Positions 46,836 through 55,276 of a stretch of 64,000 bases of DNA are shown piece by piece. The first letter of the stretch is position 1; each line of letters starts with the position of its first letter. The notes under the pieces are model-generated. The model was not told where the DNA came from and did no database searches. It saw only the letters and a list, made by a program, of their open reading frames with translations. The stretch is from Rhodospirillales bacterium (GTDB lineage Bacteria; Pseudomonadota; Alphaproteobacteria; Rhodospirillales; Defluviicoccaceae), in assembly GCA_016712375.1 (NCBI GenBank), contig JADJRE010000043.1, positions 124,001-188,000 on the forward strand, written 5' to 3'. Made by a program: the position numbers and the translations under genes.

Positions 46836-48200
46836 TTGGCAGGTCGGACCGAAGTCGCTCAACCCAAGCTGTCGGGACCCAAGAGGAACCTTGTCCTCGG
46901 CCATCTGCCGGCGTTCGCAGCAGATATGCTCGGCTTTCTCCGGCGTTGTGCGGACGAGCATGGTGACATCGTGCCTCTGCGGTTTGGCTTGGCGCGGGCG
47001 GTGCTGTTCAACCATCCCGACCAGATCGAGGAGGTATTGCTCACCCGACACCAGGACTTCGTTCGCTACCGTTTCTTCTGGCGGCACGTCACGAAGATTT
47101 TCGGCAACGGATTACTGACCAGTACCGGCGAGACATGGCGGCTCCAGCACGCGTTGATGGCGCCGGCGTTTCGCGCCGACCGGCTGGCCGCCTCGGCCGA
47201 GGACATCGTCGCCTGTGCCGAACAGCTTTCGGAACGTTGGCAAGACGGCGCAGAGTGCGACGTGCGTGACCAGATGACGCGGCTGACCTTGCGGATAGCC
47301 GCAAGGGTGCTGTTCGGCCTGGACCTTGACGATGATGCCGATGGGATCACCCGCGCCGTCGACCGCGGCATCGCCGAGGTCTCGGATCGCTTCAAGCGCG
47401 GACTCTTTCTTCCGGACTGGCTCCCTACCGCCGGGAACCGGCGCTATATGGCCGCGGTTCGCGACTTCGACGATGCCGCTGCGGCCATCCTGGCAAAGCG
47501 GCAGACGCCGTTCCAGCCGGGTTCAGACCTGCTGTCTGCACTGCTGCAAAGCCGCGATGGACGCGGTCAGCCAATTGATCGCCGGTTGCTGCGCGATCAG
47601 ATTGTCACGCTGCTTCTCGCTGGGCACGAGACGACCGCGCTGGCCTTGACTTGGACACTTTACCTGCTGTCACGGCATCCGGAAGCGGCGGCGCGGGTCG
47701 AGGACGAGGTCGACGCGGTGCTGGGGCACGAGCTGCGGCCGGGTGCCGGGCATCTCGATCGGCTGCGCTATTTGAGCTGCTCGGTCAACGAAGCGATGCG
47801 CCTTTATCCGCCGGTCTTCCTCATCGGTCGGGAGAACGTTCGTGACGTGGAGATCGGCCGTCGCCTTCTGCCGGCGGGGACCATCTGCCTGCTGAGCCAG
47901 TGGGTGGTGCATCGCGACCCCCGCTTCTGGCGCGATCCGAATTCCTTCAAACCCGAGCGCTGGGAAGCGGGAACAGATCCGGCTCGGCCGCGGTACGCCT
48001 ACTTTCCGTTCGGCGGCGGCCCGCGCATCTGCATCGGTCGAAGCTTCGCCATGATCGAGGCGGTGCTGGTTCTCGCCACGCTCTTTCGCCGCTTCCGGCT
48101 CGTCGCATCCTGGCCGGCGCCGCCTGTCGAACCCTGCCCGTCAATCACGCTGCGACCGGCCGGCGCGGTGCGGCTCGTCGTCTCGCGGCGCCGGTCGTGA
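46836..48200 (+). CDS. Cytochrome P450
   Basis: 454 residues from TTG 46836. The enzyme would oxidise an organic substrate with O2 and two electrons from a separate redox partner. Visible motifs are the I-helix LLLAGHETTALALTW, the K-helix NEAMRLYP (ExxR), the PERF-like KPERWEAG, and the haem loop FPFGGGPRICIG with thiolate Cys399. There is no membrane anchor. Sequence style is of the bacterial CYP102/CYP120-like fatty-acid-type group, but the substrate cannot be inferred. No ferredoxin or reductase gene is nearby. Its 3' end overlaps the convergent small membrane gene by 56 bases. Confidence 0.93.
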   Translation: MAGRTEVAQPKLSGPKRNLVLGHLPAFAADMLGFLRRCADEHGDIVPLRFGLARAVLFNHPDQIEEVLLTRHQDFVRYRFFWRHVTKIFGNGLLTSTGETWRLQHALMAPAFRADRLAASAEDIVACAEQLSERWQDGAECDVRDQMTRLTLRIAARVLFGLDLDDDADGITRAVDRGIAEVSDRFKRGLFLPDWLPTAGNRRYMAAVRDFDDAAAAILAKRQTPFQPGSDLLSALLQSRDGRGQPIDRRLLRDQIVTLLLAGHETTALALTWTLYLLSRHPEAAARVEDEVDAVLGHELRPGAGHLDRLRYLSCSVNEAMRLYPPVFLIGRENVRDVEIGRRLLPAGTICLLSQWVVHRDPRFWRDPNSFKPERWEAGTDPARPRYAYFPFGGGPRICIGRSFAMIEAVLVLATLFRRFRLVASWPAPPVEPCPSITLRPAGAVRLVVSRRRS

Positions 48201-48408
48201 TCTCGCGCGCGCCGCCCATGATCAGGCCGAGCCCGACGGCCAGCAGCACGTTGAGATGCAGCATCACCTCCGCCCATTGCTGGGGCGCGGCGGGAAAGGC
48301 TTGCTCTGGCGACGGCGGCGGCGGGCCGAAGAACGTGGTGACCAACAGCACGAACGCCGCGTAGGCGATGCCAACGGCCGCTGCCCTGGCGAGCCCGATC
48401 TTCCGCAT
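48145..48408 (-). CDS. Small two-span membrane protein
   Basis: 87 residues, ATG 48408 preceded by GGAGGGGTGC. Two spans: GIAYAAFVLLVTTFFG and VMLHLNVLLAVGLGLIMGG, with a Pro-rich periplasmic loop and a basic tail. Convergent with, and overlapping, the P450 gene. No family is recognised. Confidence 0.6.
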   Translation of the reverse strand: MRKIGLARAAAVGIAYAAFVLLVTTFFGPPPPSPEQAFPAAPQQWAEVMLHLNVLLAVGLGLIMGGAREITTGAARRRAAPRRPVAA

Positions 48409-48633
48409 GATGCACCCCTCCGGCCAATATTGGCCGAAGAGTAGCCGGCGCGTGGTTGACGAATGCTTAAGCGGCTACCGGCGCGAGCGGGGTGACGTTA
48501 CTGGCGGGCGGCTGGGTCTGGCCTGACGGACGGGTACCAGCGGCCAGCGGGACTGGCTCCAGTCCCGCTGGCCGCACCGAAGGTCTTGTTCCTGCACCCG
48601 GCCGTAGTGGCCGGAGCAGAACACGGCGGTAAA
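48409..48633. other. Intergenic with strong hairpin
   Basis: No gene is recognised. A 15-base perfect stem at 48540-48575 (arm GCGGCCAGCGGGACT, loop GGCTCC) lies 59 bases after the stop of the minus-strand exported-protein remnant and could terminate it, although no T-run follows. Confidence 0.55.
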
Positions 48634-49089
48634 TCAATCGCCGACTATGGCGAAATTCACCAGGGCATCGGGTAGTAGTTTGCCCTGGGCGTCGATCCGC
48701 ACCGCGTAGTCGAGCGGGACAGGGCGGATAGGGCTGCCCGGGTAATATGGGTCGGTCGGTATTAAGCGATAGGCGAGGCGAAACACCGAGGCGCCGGGAA
48801 CCAGGCAGGCTTGGCTCACGTCGGCGGCTCCGGCAACGACGTAGTTGAACCCGCTCTCTCGGCCGACGCCCTTCACGTTCTCCAGATTGGTTAAGAAGCG
48901 GCAGGCATAGGGATCTGTGGGAACTACGGGATTGGGCGGGATGACTTTAGCCTTCAGAAAGATGGTGCCGGTGAAGTCGATCACCTCGCTGGTGTCGCCA
49001 ACGCGGGTGAAAACACTAGGTGGGAAGCTCAGGCGAAGCTGGGTAATGGTGCCGGCGGCTTGCGCAGGCAGCGAAAAGCTGACGCCTAA
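48634..49089 (-). pseudogene. Exported hypothetical protein, 5' end lost at the IS
   Basis: About 150 residues remain, opening inside a signal peptide (LLGVSFSLPAQAAGTITQLR) directly at the IS1182-like copy B edge and ending FAIVGD. The mature part is beta-rich (RVGDTSEVIDFTGTIFLKAK, FRLAYRLIPTDPYYPG). The start codon and n-region are missing. No family is recognised. Confidence 0.65.
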
Positions 49090-50539
49090 CAGCCCGTTGA
49101 CGATGTATCCGTTGTGATCATGTCGGGTTGGCGGTGACGGCGACGATGAGGAGGGCGAAGTCGCCACGGCCGTCGGTGTCAGGGACAGCGAAGAGGAGCA
49201 TCGCCAGAATCTCCTCGCTATGAACGACGAACAGCAGCACCCGGCCGCGGGCGGCGGCCTCCCTCGAGTGCCGACGCCGATCAGATGGCGCATCAGGATG
49301 CCGAGGTTGTGGCCGGCGACGTGGATCAAGTAGCGCTTGTGGACGTTTTCCCGGCCGCGAAGCCAGGTCCGCCGCATGCCGCTCTCCAGAGTGTGAGCGA
49401 ACGATCGCTCGACGATCTCGGCCCGTTTTCGCATCGCCGCCTTGCCGACCGCGGGGCGGAGCCGGTTGCGGTTGGCGTAGACGGCGTCCCGCGCCTCGGG
49501 TGTCGCCGTGCCAGCGAGAGAAGCTCTTGCGCTGCGGCTCGGCGATCCGCGTCTTCCAGACACCGCCGTCGAGGTCTTTCAGCACCGCCCGGGGTGGTAG
49601 CCTTTGTCGGCGACGAGTTCGGCGGGCTCGGCCGTCGCAGGCGCGCGATCGACTGAAGCCAGGTTCGCCGCCGCCGCCTCCAGCGTGCCCGGCAACGTCG
49701 TCGTGTCGCCCTCGTCCGCCGGGTGAATCTCCGCCGCGACCACCGCGCCGGTGTCGAGATCGACGGCGTGTTCCGGCTTGTAGGCCAGACGCGTGGTGCC
49801 GTCTTTCATCTTGGCGATCATCGCCTCGGGATCGGTCCCGCTCACCCAGTCCGCGTTGGACAGCTTCTTGCCCTTGCGGGCGCGATCGATGCGAACGAGA
49901 TCGTCGGCGGACGGCGTCTCGATGCCGCTTTCCGTGGCCATCCGCTTCAGCATCTCCCGGTAGGTCTCGCCCGTCTCCCGGCGCACGATCGTCAAGAGCG
50001 CGGCGTTCGCCTCCATGGTCGAGGCATCGACGCCGATCCGCTCGCCTTTCACCAGGCCGCGCTCGGCGAGCAGCGCCAGCACCCAGCCGAATACCGCTCG
50101 TGAACCTCGGCGGGCAGGCGCGAGCGCGTCTTCGACAGCCAGGAATGATCCGGCACCCGCTCGGTCGTCCGCAGCCGCAGGAACTCCCGCAGCGACAGCA
50201 GATCCGCACAGCGCCATTCGATCCCGCGCTCGGGTCGATGCCCTCGAAATACCCCACCATGTGCATCCGGAAGTAGCGGCCGGGCGGAACCGACGGTGCC
50301 CCCATCTTCGCCGCGTAATACGGCTTGCAGATCGTCTCGGCAAACGCGTCGAAGCCGGCCTCGATCAGCACCCCCTGAAGCCGATCGTAGAAAACATGCC
50401 CCGGCGACCGCGGCATCTCCCGCCACGTCACCACCAGATCACCTTGCCGATCCCCCTGCCGACCCAGCGCCATCCGGGCAATCCCCAAGTCCCTGATCAA
50501 CCCATGGAGTCAGAGCCGGCGGACTTCGTCAACGGGCTG
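49090..50539 (-). mobile_element. IS1182-like element, copy B
   Basis: 1,450 bases with the same CAGCCCGTTGACGA terminal repeats as copy A and over 95 percent visible identity. CTA occurs immediately outside both ends, but the genes on the two sides are different and each is truncated, so the flanks were probably joined by recombination rather than by a simple insertion. Confidence 0.85.
49118..50473 (-). pseudogene. IS1182-like transposase, copy B (several indels)
   Basis: Same protein as in copy A. Relative to it, bases are missing or added near 50240 (GID-PSAGS), 50095, 49590 and 49500, splitting the frame. The central part (GERIGVDASTMEANAA to LVADKGYH) and the tail ending LLIVAVTANPT are open. 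Confidence 0.85.
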
Positions 50540-51354
50540 CTATGGGATGACCGGCGGCGTCGGCGGCCTGCCGGGTTCGCTCGCCGAATTCGCGGCTGTG
50601 GACGCCGACCTGCTGGCAGCGAAGCCCGCCATCCTCGGGATGCGCGAGGCTGCCGCGCTGCCGCTGATCTTTATCACCGCATGGGAAGGGCTGGTCGATC
50701 GCGCCGGCGTTTCGGCAGGCCAGAAGGTGCTCGTCCAAGGTTGTGGCGGTGTCGGCCACATCCGCCATCCAGATCGCCAAGAGTTTCGGTGCGGAAGTGT
50801 TTGCCGTCGATTCCGAGCGTAAGCGTGCCTTGATCGAGCAGCTCGGCGCAGCCTTCATCGATTACCAAACAGAGACCATTGCGGAATACGTGGCTCGCCA
50901 TACCGGCGGCAACGGCTTCGATCTCGTCTACGATACCGTCGGCGGTGCCACGCTCGATGCGTCGTTCGAGGCCGTCCGCCGCTTCGGCCATGTCGTCAGC
51001 TGCCTTGGTTGGGGCACACATTCGCTGAGACCTCTCTCCCTGCGTGCGGCGACCTATTCCGGCGTCTTCACGCTACTGCCGCTGCTGACGGGGGAAGGTC
51101 GTGCCCATCACCGCGCCATCCTGGAGCAGGCGACACGCCTCGTCGAAGAGGGAAAGGTGGTGCCGCAGGTGGATCCTCGGCACTTCAGCCTGGAAACGGT
51201 CCGCGACGCCTATCGCGCCATCGAGGCCAAAACTGCCCGCGGGAAGATCGTCATCGAGATCGCTAGCGGCGGGCATGACGAGAACCTGCTCGACGAGGCA
51301 CTCGAGGAAACCTTCCCGGCGAGCGATCCGATCGCTCCGGCGACCGGCCGCTGA
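50540..51354 (+). pseudogene. Zinc-type MDR alcohol dehydrogenase/quinone oxidoreductase, truncated and frameshifted
   Basis: The remaining 270 codons begin at YGMTGGVGGLPGSLAEFAAV, right at the IS edge, so about the first 70 residues (GroES-like core) are lost. The NAD(P)H motif KVLVQGCGGVGH is followed by one extra C near 50760, after which AIQIAKSFGAEVFAVDSE to KIVIEIASGG is intact. The C-terminal extension LLDEALEETFPASDPIAPAT is a tail also found on unrelated small proteobacterial proteins and is unusual for MDR enzymes. Confidence 0.8.
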
Positions 51355-51436
51355 ACCGGACAGTTCGGGGCACCATGCGCTCGCGCGCCCAGCTTCAAAG
51401 ATCGTCGCCGCCTGACCAGACGAAAGGACTCACACG

Positions 51437-51592
51437 ATGAGCACGATCACCACCAAGGACGGCACCCAAATTTACTACAATCAATGGGGGAAGGGTCAGC
51501 CCGTTGTGTTCAGCCATGGCTGGCCGCTCAGCGCCGACGCGTTTGAAGGGCATTGTCAAAACAACTTCTATTTGCCGCACGACCGCCGATGA
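51437..51592 (+). pseudogene. Alpha/beta hydrolase (chloroperoxidase/arylesterase type), N-terminal fragment
   Basis: 51 codons: MSTITTKDGTQIYYNQWGKG, then QPVVFSHGWPLSADAFEG (oxyanion HG motif). The frame then stops in sequence leading to the IS21 remnant. A full protein would have about 275 residues including the SMGG nucleophile elbow. The cut is probably a consequence of the IS21 events immediately downstream. Confidence 0.8.
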
Positions 51593-51635
51593 AAGTGATG
51601 TTCAGGCAGCCCCGGGTTGACGCCACTCGGCAAGA

Positions 51636-51837
51636 TGTCAACGGCGGAGCAATTCCGGGCCACTGTGGCGGAGTAAAAGCAGGCCATTTGCGCGAGAGCG
51701 GCGCGAGACAGCAAGGGGCCCGATCGGGCCCCTTGCCGTGTCGTCGGCTTTGCCGCGAGGATCAGGGTTTGCTGATTTCGCCGGTCTCGGGATCGACGGT
51801 GTCGGCGGTGGCCTGGTTTTGCTCTGCCCGATCGGCC
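51636..51837 (-). mobile_element. IS21 right-end remnant (copy C), istB tail
   Basis: Begins TGTCAACGGCGGAGC and follows copy A almost base for base through the palindrome and the istB C-terminal codons, then stops abruptly at GATCGG where copy B starts. The rest of copy C is missing. Orientation of istB is minus, opposite to copy B. Confidence 0.85.
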
Positions 51838-51950
51838 TGTGTAGGGCGGTGACAAATTAGGCCACGTAGCGGCGGCGGTTGGTGCTGCCGCGCCGGAGCA
51901 AAATCCGGCCAGTGGTTAGGCTGTCTCCTTTGTCAGGGGGGCGGCCGGGG

Positions 51951-53450
51951 ATGTTTGCCGTGGAAGTCTACGCCGCCGTTCGGCATTTTGTTTTCATTGA
52001 GGGTAACAGCCGGCGCGAGGCGGCGCGGGTTTTCGGGCTGAGCCGTGAGACGGTTTCGAAGATGTGCCGGTTCTCGTTGCCGCCCCGCTACACGCGAACG
52101 AAGCCGGTGAAAAAGCCGAAGCTTGGGGCGCTTCTGCCGGTGATCGACGCCATTCTCGAGGCCGACGGGACGGCGCCTTCGAAGCAGCGGCATTCTGCCA
52201 AGCGGATCTTCGAGCGGCTGCGCGACGAGCACGGCTATGCCGGCGGTGTGACGGTGGTGAGGGACTACGTCCGGGTCGCTCGCGCCAAAGGCCGGGAGAC
52301 CTTCGTGCCGCTGGCGCATCCCCCCGGGCACGCGCAGGTCGACTTCGGCGAGGCGATTGGCGTGATCGGCGGCGTGGGGCAGAAGATCCACTTCTTCTGC
52401 ATGGACGTGCCACAGTCGGACGCGCCGTTCGTGAAGGCCTACCCGGCGGAGACGACGGAAGCGTTTCTCGACGGTCATGTGTCGGCGTTCGCCTTCTTTG
52501 GCGGCGTGCCGCTGTCGGTGCTTTACGACAACACGACGATCGCGGTGGCGAAGATCTGCGGTGACGGCAGGCGGGAGCGGACCCGGGCCTTCACCGAACT
52601 TCAGAGCCACTACCTGTTCCGCGACCGTTTTGGCCGTCCCGGCAAGGGCAACGACAAGGGCAAGGTCGAGGGGCTGGTGAAGTATGCCCGATTGAACTTC
52701 ATGACGCCGATCCCCCAGGCGGCAAGCTTCGACGATCTCAATGCCATGCTGCAAGAGCGCTCCCGGCGCCGACAGGGCGAACGCGCCGGTCGCCACAGCG
52801 AGACCATCGGCGAGCGTCTCGTCGCCGACCTGGAGTCCTTTCGGGATCTGCCCGCCGTGCCGCTGGAGGCGTGCGAGAAGCGGGCGGCGCGGGTCTCGTC
52901 AACCGCCCTGGTCCGCTACCGCTGCAACGACTACTCGGTGCCGACGGCATACGGCTTCCGGGATGTTGTGGTGAAGGGCTTCGTCGACGAGGTGGTGATC
53001 CTGTGTGCCGGCGAGCAGATCGCCCGACATCGCCGCGCCTACGGCACCGGGACCTTCGTGTTCGACCCGCTGCACTACCTCGCGCTGATCGAGACGAAGC
53101 CAAATGCCCTGGACCAGGCGGCGGCGCTGAAAGACTGGGATCTGCCGGAGGCGTTCCAGCACCTGCGCCATCTCCTCGAAGCGCGCATGGGCAACCGCGG
53201 CAAGCGGGAGTTCATCCAGGTCCTGCGGCTGATGGAGGCGATCCCGATGGAGATCGTGGCGAGCGCGGTCACCGAAGCGATCCGGCTCGGCGCCATCGGT
53301 TTTGATGCGGTCAAGCAGATTGCTCTGGCGCGCGTCGAGCGGCGACCGGCCCGGCTCGACCTGACGGCCTATCCACATCTGCCGAGAACGGACGTCAGGA
53401 TGACGACGGCGGCCGACTACGCCGTTCTCGTTCCCGGCAGGGTGGCATGA
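51951..53450 (+). CDS. istA: IstA transposase, intact
   Basis: 499 residues from ATG 51951 (MFAVEVYAAVRHFVFIEGNS); the frame is open from 51879. Motifs in order: helix-turn-helix REAARVFGLSRETVSK, retroviral-integrase-like core with AQVDFGEAIGVIGG (first Asp), VLYDNTTIAVAK (second Asp), NDKGKVEGLVKYAR (Glu), and a basic C-terminus ending VPGRVA. It forms the synaptic transposase; IstB is needed for target selection. The stop overlaps the istB start by four bases (ATGA). Confidence 0.93.
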   Translation: MFAVEVYAAVRHFVFIEGNSRREAARVFGLSRETVSKMCRFSLPPRYTRTKPVKKPKLGALLPVIDAILEADGTAPSKQRHSAKRIFERLRDEHGYAGGVTVVRDYVRVARAKGRETFVPLAHPPGHAQVDFGEAIGVIGGVGQKIHFFCMDVPQSDAPFVKAYPAETTEAFLDGHVSAFAFFGGVPLSVLYDNTTIAVAKICGDGRRERTRAFTELQSHYLFRDRFGRPGKGNDKGKVEGLVKYARLNFMTPIPQAASFDDLNAMLQERSRRRQGERAGRHSETIGERLVADLESFRDLPAVPLEACEKRAARVSSTALVRYRCNDYSVPTAYGFRDVVVKGFVDEVVILCAGEQIARHRRAYGTGTFVFDPLHYLALIETKPNALDQAAALKDWDLPEAFQHLRHLLEARMGNRGKREFIQVLRLMEAIPMEIVASAVTEAIRLGAIGFDAVKQIALARVERRPARLDLTAYPHLPRTDVRMTTAADYAVLVPGRVA

Positions 53451-54326
53451 CCGGCAAGGCGGGCGTCGAGGCGATGCCGGCGGGAACGACGAGCGGCACG
53501 CCGCAGGTTCTGCTGGCGCATCACCTGAAGCAAGCGAAGCTGCCGACCGTTCTGCGGGAATACGACAAGGTCGCGCGCGAATGCGCCGGCGACGGCGTCG
53601 ATCATCCCCGCTACCTGCTGCGCCTGGTGGAGCTGGAACTGATCGACCGGGAACGCCGAATGGTCGAGCGGCGGATCAAGGCGGCACGCTTCCCGGCGGT
53701 CAAAAGCCTCGACACCTTCGACTTCACCGCCATTCCGAGCCTCAACAAGATGCTGGTGCTCGAGCTCGCTCGATGCGAGTTCGTCCTGCGCCGCGAGAAC
53801 GTCATCGCGCTCGGCAATTCCGGCACCGGCAAGACGCATGCAGCCCTGGCTCTCGGTCTTGCCGCCTGCCAGAAGGGGTTCAGCGTCGCCTTCAGCACCG
53901 CGGCCGCCCTCGTGCATCAGCTTGATGGAAGCGCGCGACGAACGACGCCTTCTGAAGCTGCAGCGTGATCTGCAGGCGGTGAAGCTCCTGATCATCGACG
54001 AACTCGGTTACGTGCCGCTGTCCCCGACCGGGGCGGAACTTCTGTTCGAGGTGTTCTCCCAGCGCTACGAGCGCGGCTCGACCCTCGTCACGTCCAATCT
54101 GCCGTTCGAGGACTGGACCTCGGTGCTGGGATCGGAACGGCTCACCGGCGCGCTGCTCGACCGGCTGACCCACCACGTCCATATCCTCACCATGAACGGC
54201 GACAGCTACCGCCTGAAGCAATCCGCCGGACGCCGTCGTCCCGCCACCCCGGCCGATCGGGCGGAGCAAAACCAGGCCACCGCCGACACCGTCAATCCCG
54301 AGACCGGCGAAATCGGCAAGCCCTGA
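53447..54326 (+). pseudogene. istB: IstB ATPase, copy B (one-base insertion)
   Basis: The frame is open from MTGKAGVEAMPAGTTSG to LVHQL with Walker A GNSGTGKTHAA. An extra T near 53922 (CAGCTTGATGG versus CAGCTGATGG in copy A) shifts it, and the remainder LMEARDERRLLKLQRDLQAV, LLIIDELGYVPLSP (Walker B), SNLPFEDW to GEIGKP lies in the next frame to 54326. Copy A has the opposite pattern: its istB is broken only near the start. Confidence 0.88.
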
Positions 54327-54346
54327 TCCTCGAGGCAAACCGACGA

Positions 54347-54380
54347 CACAGCAAGGGGCCCGATCGGGCCCCTTGCTGTG
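54347..54380. terminator. 34-base perfect palindrome after istB (copy B)
   Basis: The sequence from CACAGCAAGGGGCCC through CGATCG to its exact complement is fully symmetrical. It sits 20 bases after the istB stop and corresponds to the shorter palindromes in copies A and C. Confidence 0.6.
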
Positions 54381-54498
54381 CTGCGCCGCTTTCGCCCAAA
54401 TGGCCTGCTTTTACTCCGCCGCAGTGGCCCGGAATTGCTCCGCCGTTGACAAGACGGAGGCATCCTGATCCGGAGCCTTGACGACATACTGTTGCAGG

Positions 54499-55267
54499 TC
54501 AGCCCGGCAGCGACGCGCTGACCCCAAGCAACAGCAGAATGACCTGCGAGGCTCTGATCTGCGGGCGCATGTCGTTACGTTCGGCAAATAGAATCATGGC
54601 GAGGGCGAGCGCGGGGACTGTGCTATGGTCGCCAAAACTCATCGCAGCCATCGCGAACCAGCAGTTCGCGACACATGCAGAGCCATGACTCAACCCGAAG
54701 CGGAAGCTGTCCCAGCTCGCCTGCCAGCCGAAGGCTCGAATCAGTCCCGGCCGATGGCAGGCGGCAAGCGCGCGGCGCTTCCAGAATGTTCCCTGCCACC
54801 AAGCAGCCACCGCGAACAACGCCGGCTGCGCCAGCCGCACCGGACCGCTCATGCCGAGGCTGCGAATGCCGAGGAGTAGTGCCAGTATCACGGTCAGCGC
54901 GGCAGCCCAGGTCAGCGCATAGCCCGCCAGGAACAGCATCCGCGCCTCATTGCGGCGACGCGGGAAGCTTTGCACAGTTAGCTGCAGCAAAGGACCGGCG
55001 AGCAGCGGTAGCATCATCGCTACCAGCATCAGGCCCCAGGCCTGCACGGTGGTGAGGGAACAGCGACGAGCCGACGACTGCCTCCCATTCGCGGATGAAG
55101 CGGGAGGAGCCGCCCGACAGCGGTGACAGGCAAAGCGCTGGCGGCAGCCAACCGCCGCTCTGCAGCAGCAATACGCCCCACGCGGCGCCCGCCGCGCCGA
55201 AAAGCCACAGGCGCTGCCGCGCGATCATCGACAGGCCAAGCGCGTGTGTGGCCCTCGCCTGCGGCAC
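54499..55267 (-). CDS. DUF2182 membrane protein, predicted metal-related (one frameshift)
   Basis: It starts near ATG 55267 (LWLFGAAGAAWGVLLLQSGG) and continues to REWEAVVGSS. A shift near 55045 leads to the frame TVQAWGLMLVAMMLPLLAGP to the stop at 54499. Seven or so spans; WGLMLVAMMLP and FRFGLSHGSACVANCW are DUF2182 hallmarks, with His and Cys residues thought to bind metal. About 250 residues in total, near family length. It begins ten bases after the tyrosinase stop, suggesting it serves the copper enzyme. Confidence 0.8.
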
Positions 55268-55276
55268 GCGGCCCCG

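Larger units (their letters stand above)
51838..54451 (+). mobile_element. IS21-family element, copy B
   Basis: Left end TGTGTAGGGCGGTGAC at 51838-51853, right end CCGTTGACA near 54451; these ends form imperfect inverted repeats with internal GGCGGAG/GGCCA repeats. It carries istA (intact) and istB (one extra base). It begins inside copy C's istB, so it inserted into, or recombined with, that copy. The right-end sequence differs from copies A and C at many positions. Confidence 0.88.

Noticed and set aside
31207..50539. Composite transposon formed by the two IS1182-like copies
   Set aside because: Each copy has its own outer flanks (TTA for A, CTA for B) and no shared duplication at the far ends, so joint transposition of the 19 kb is not supported.
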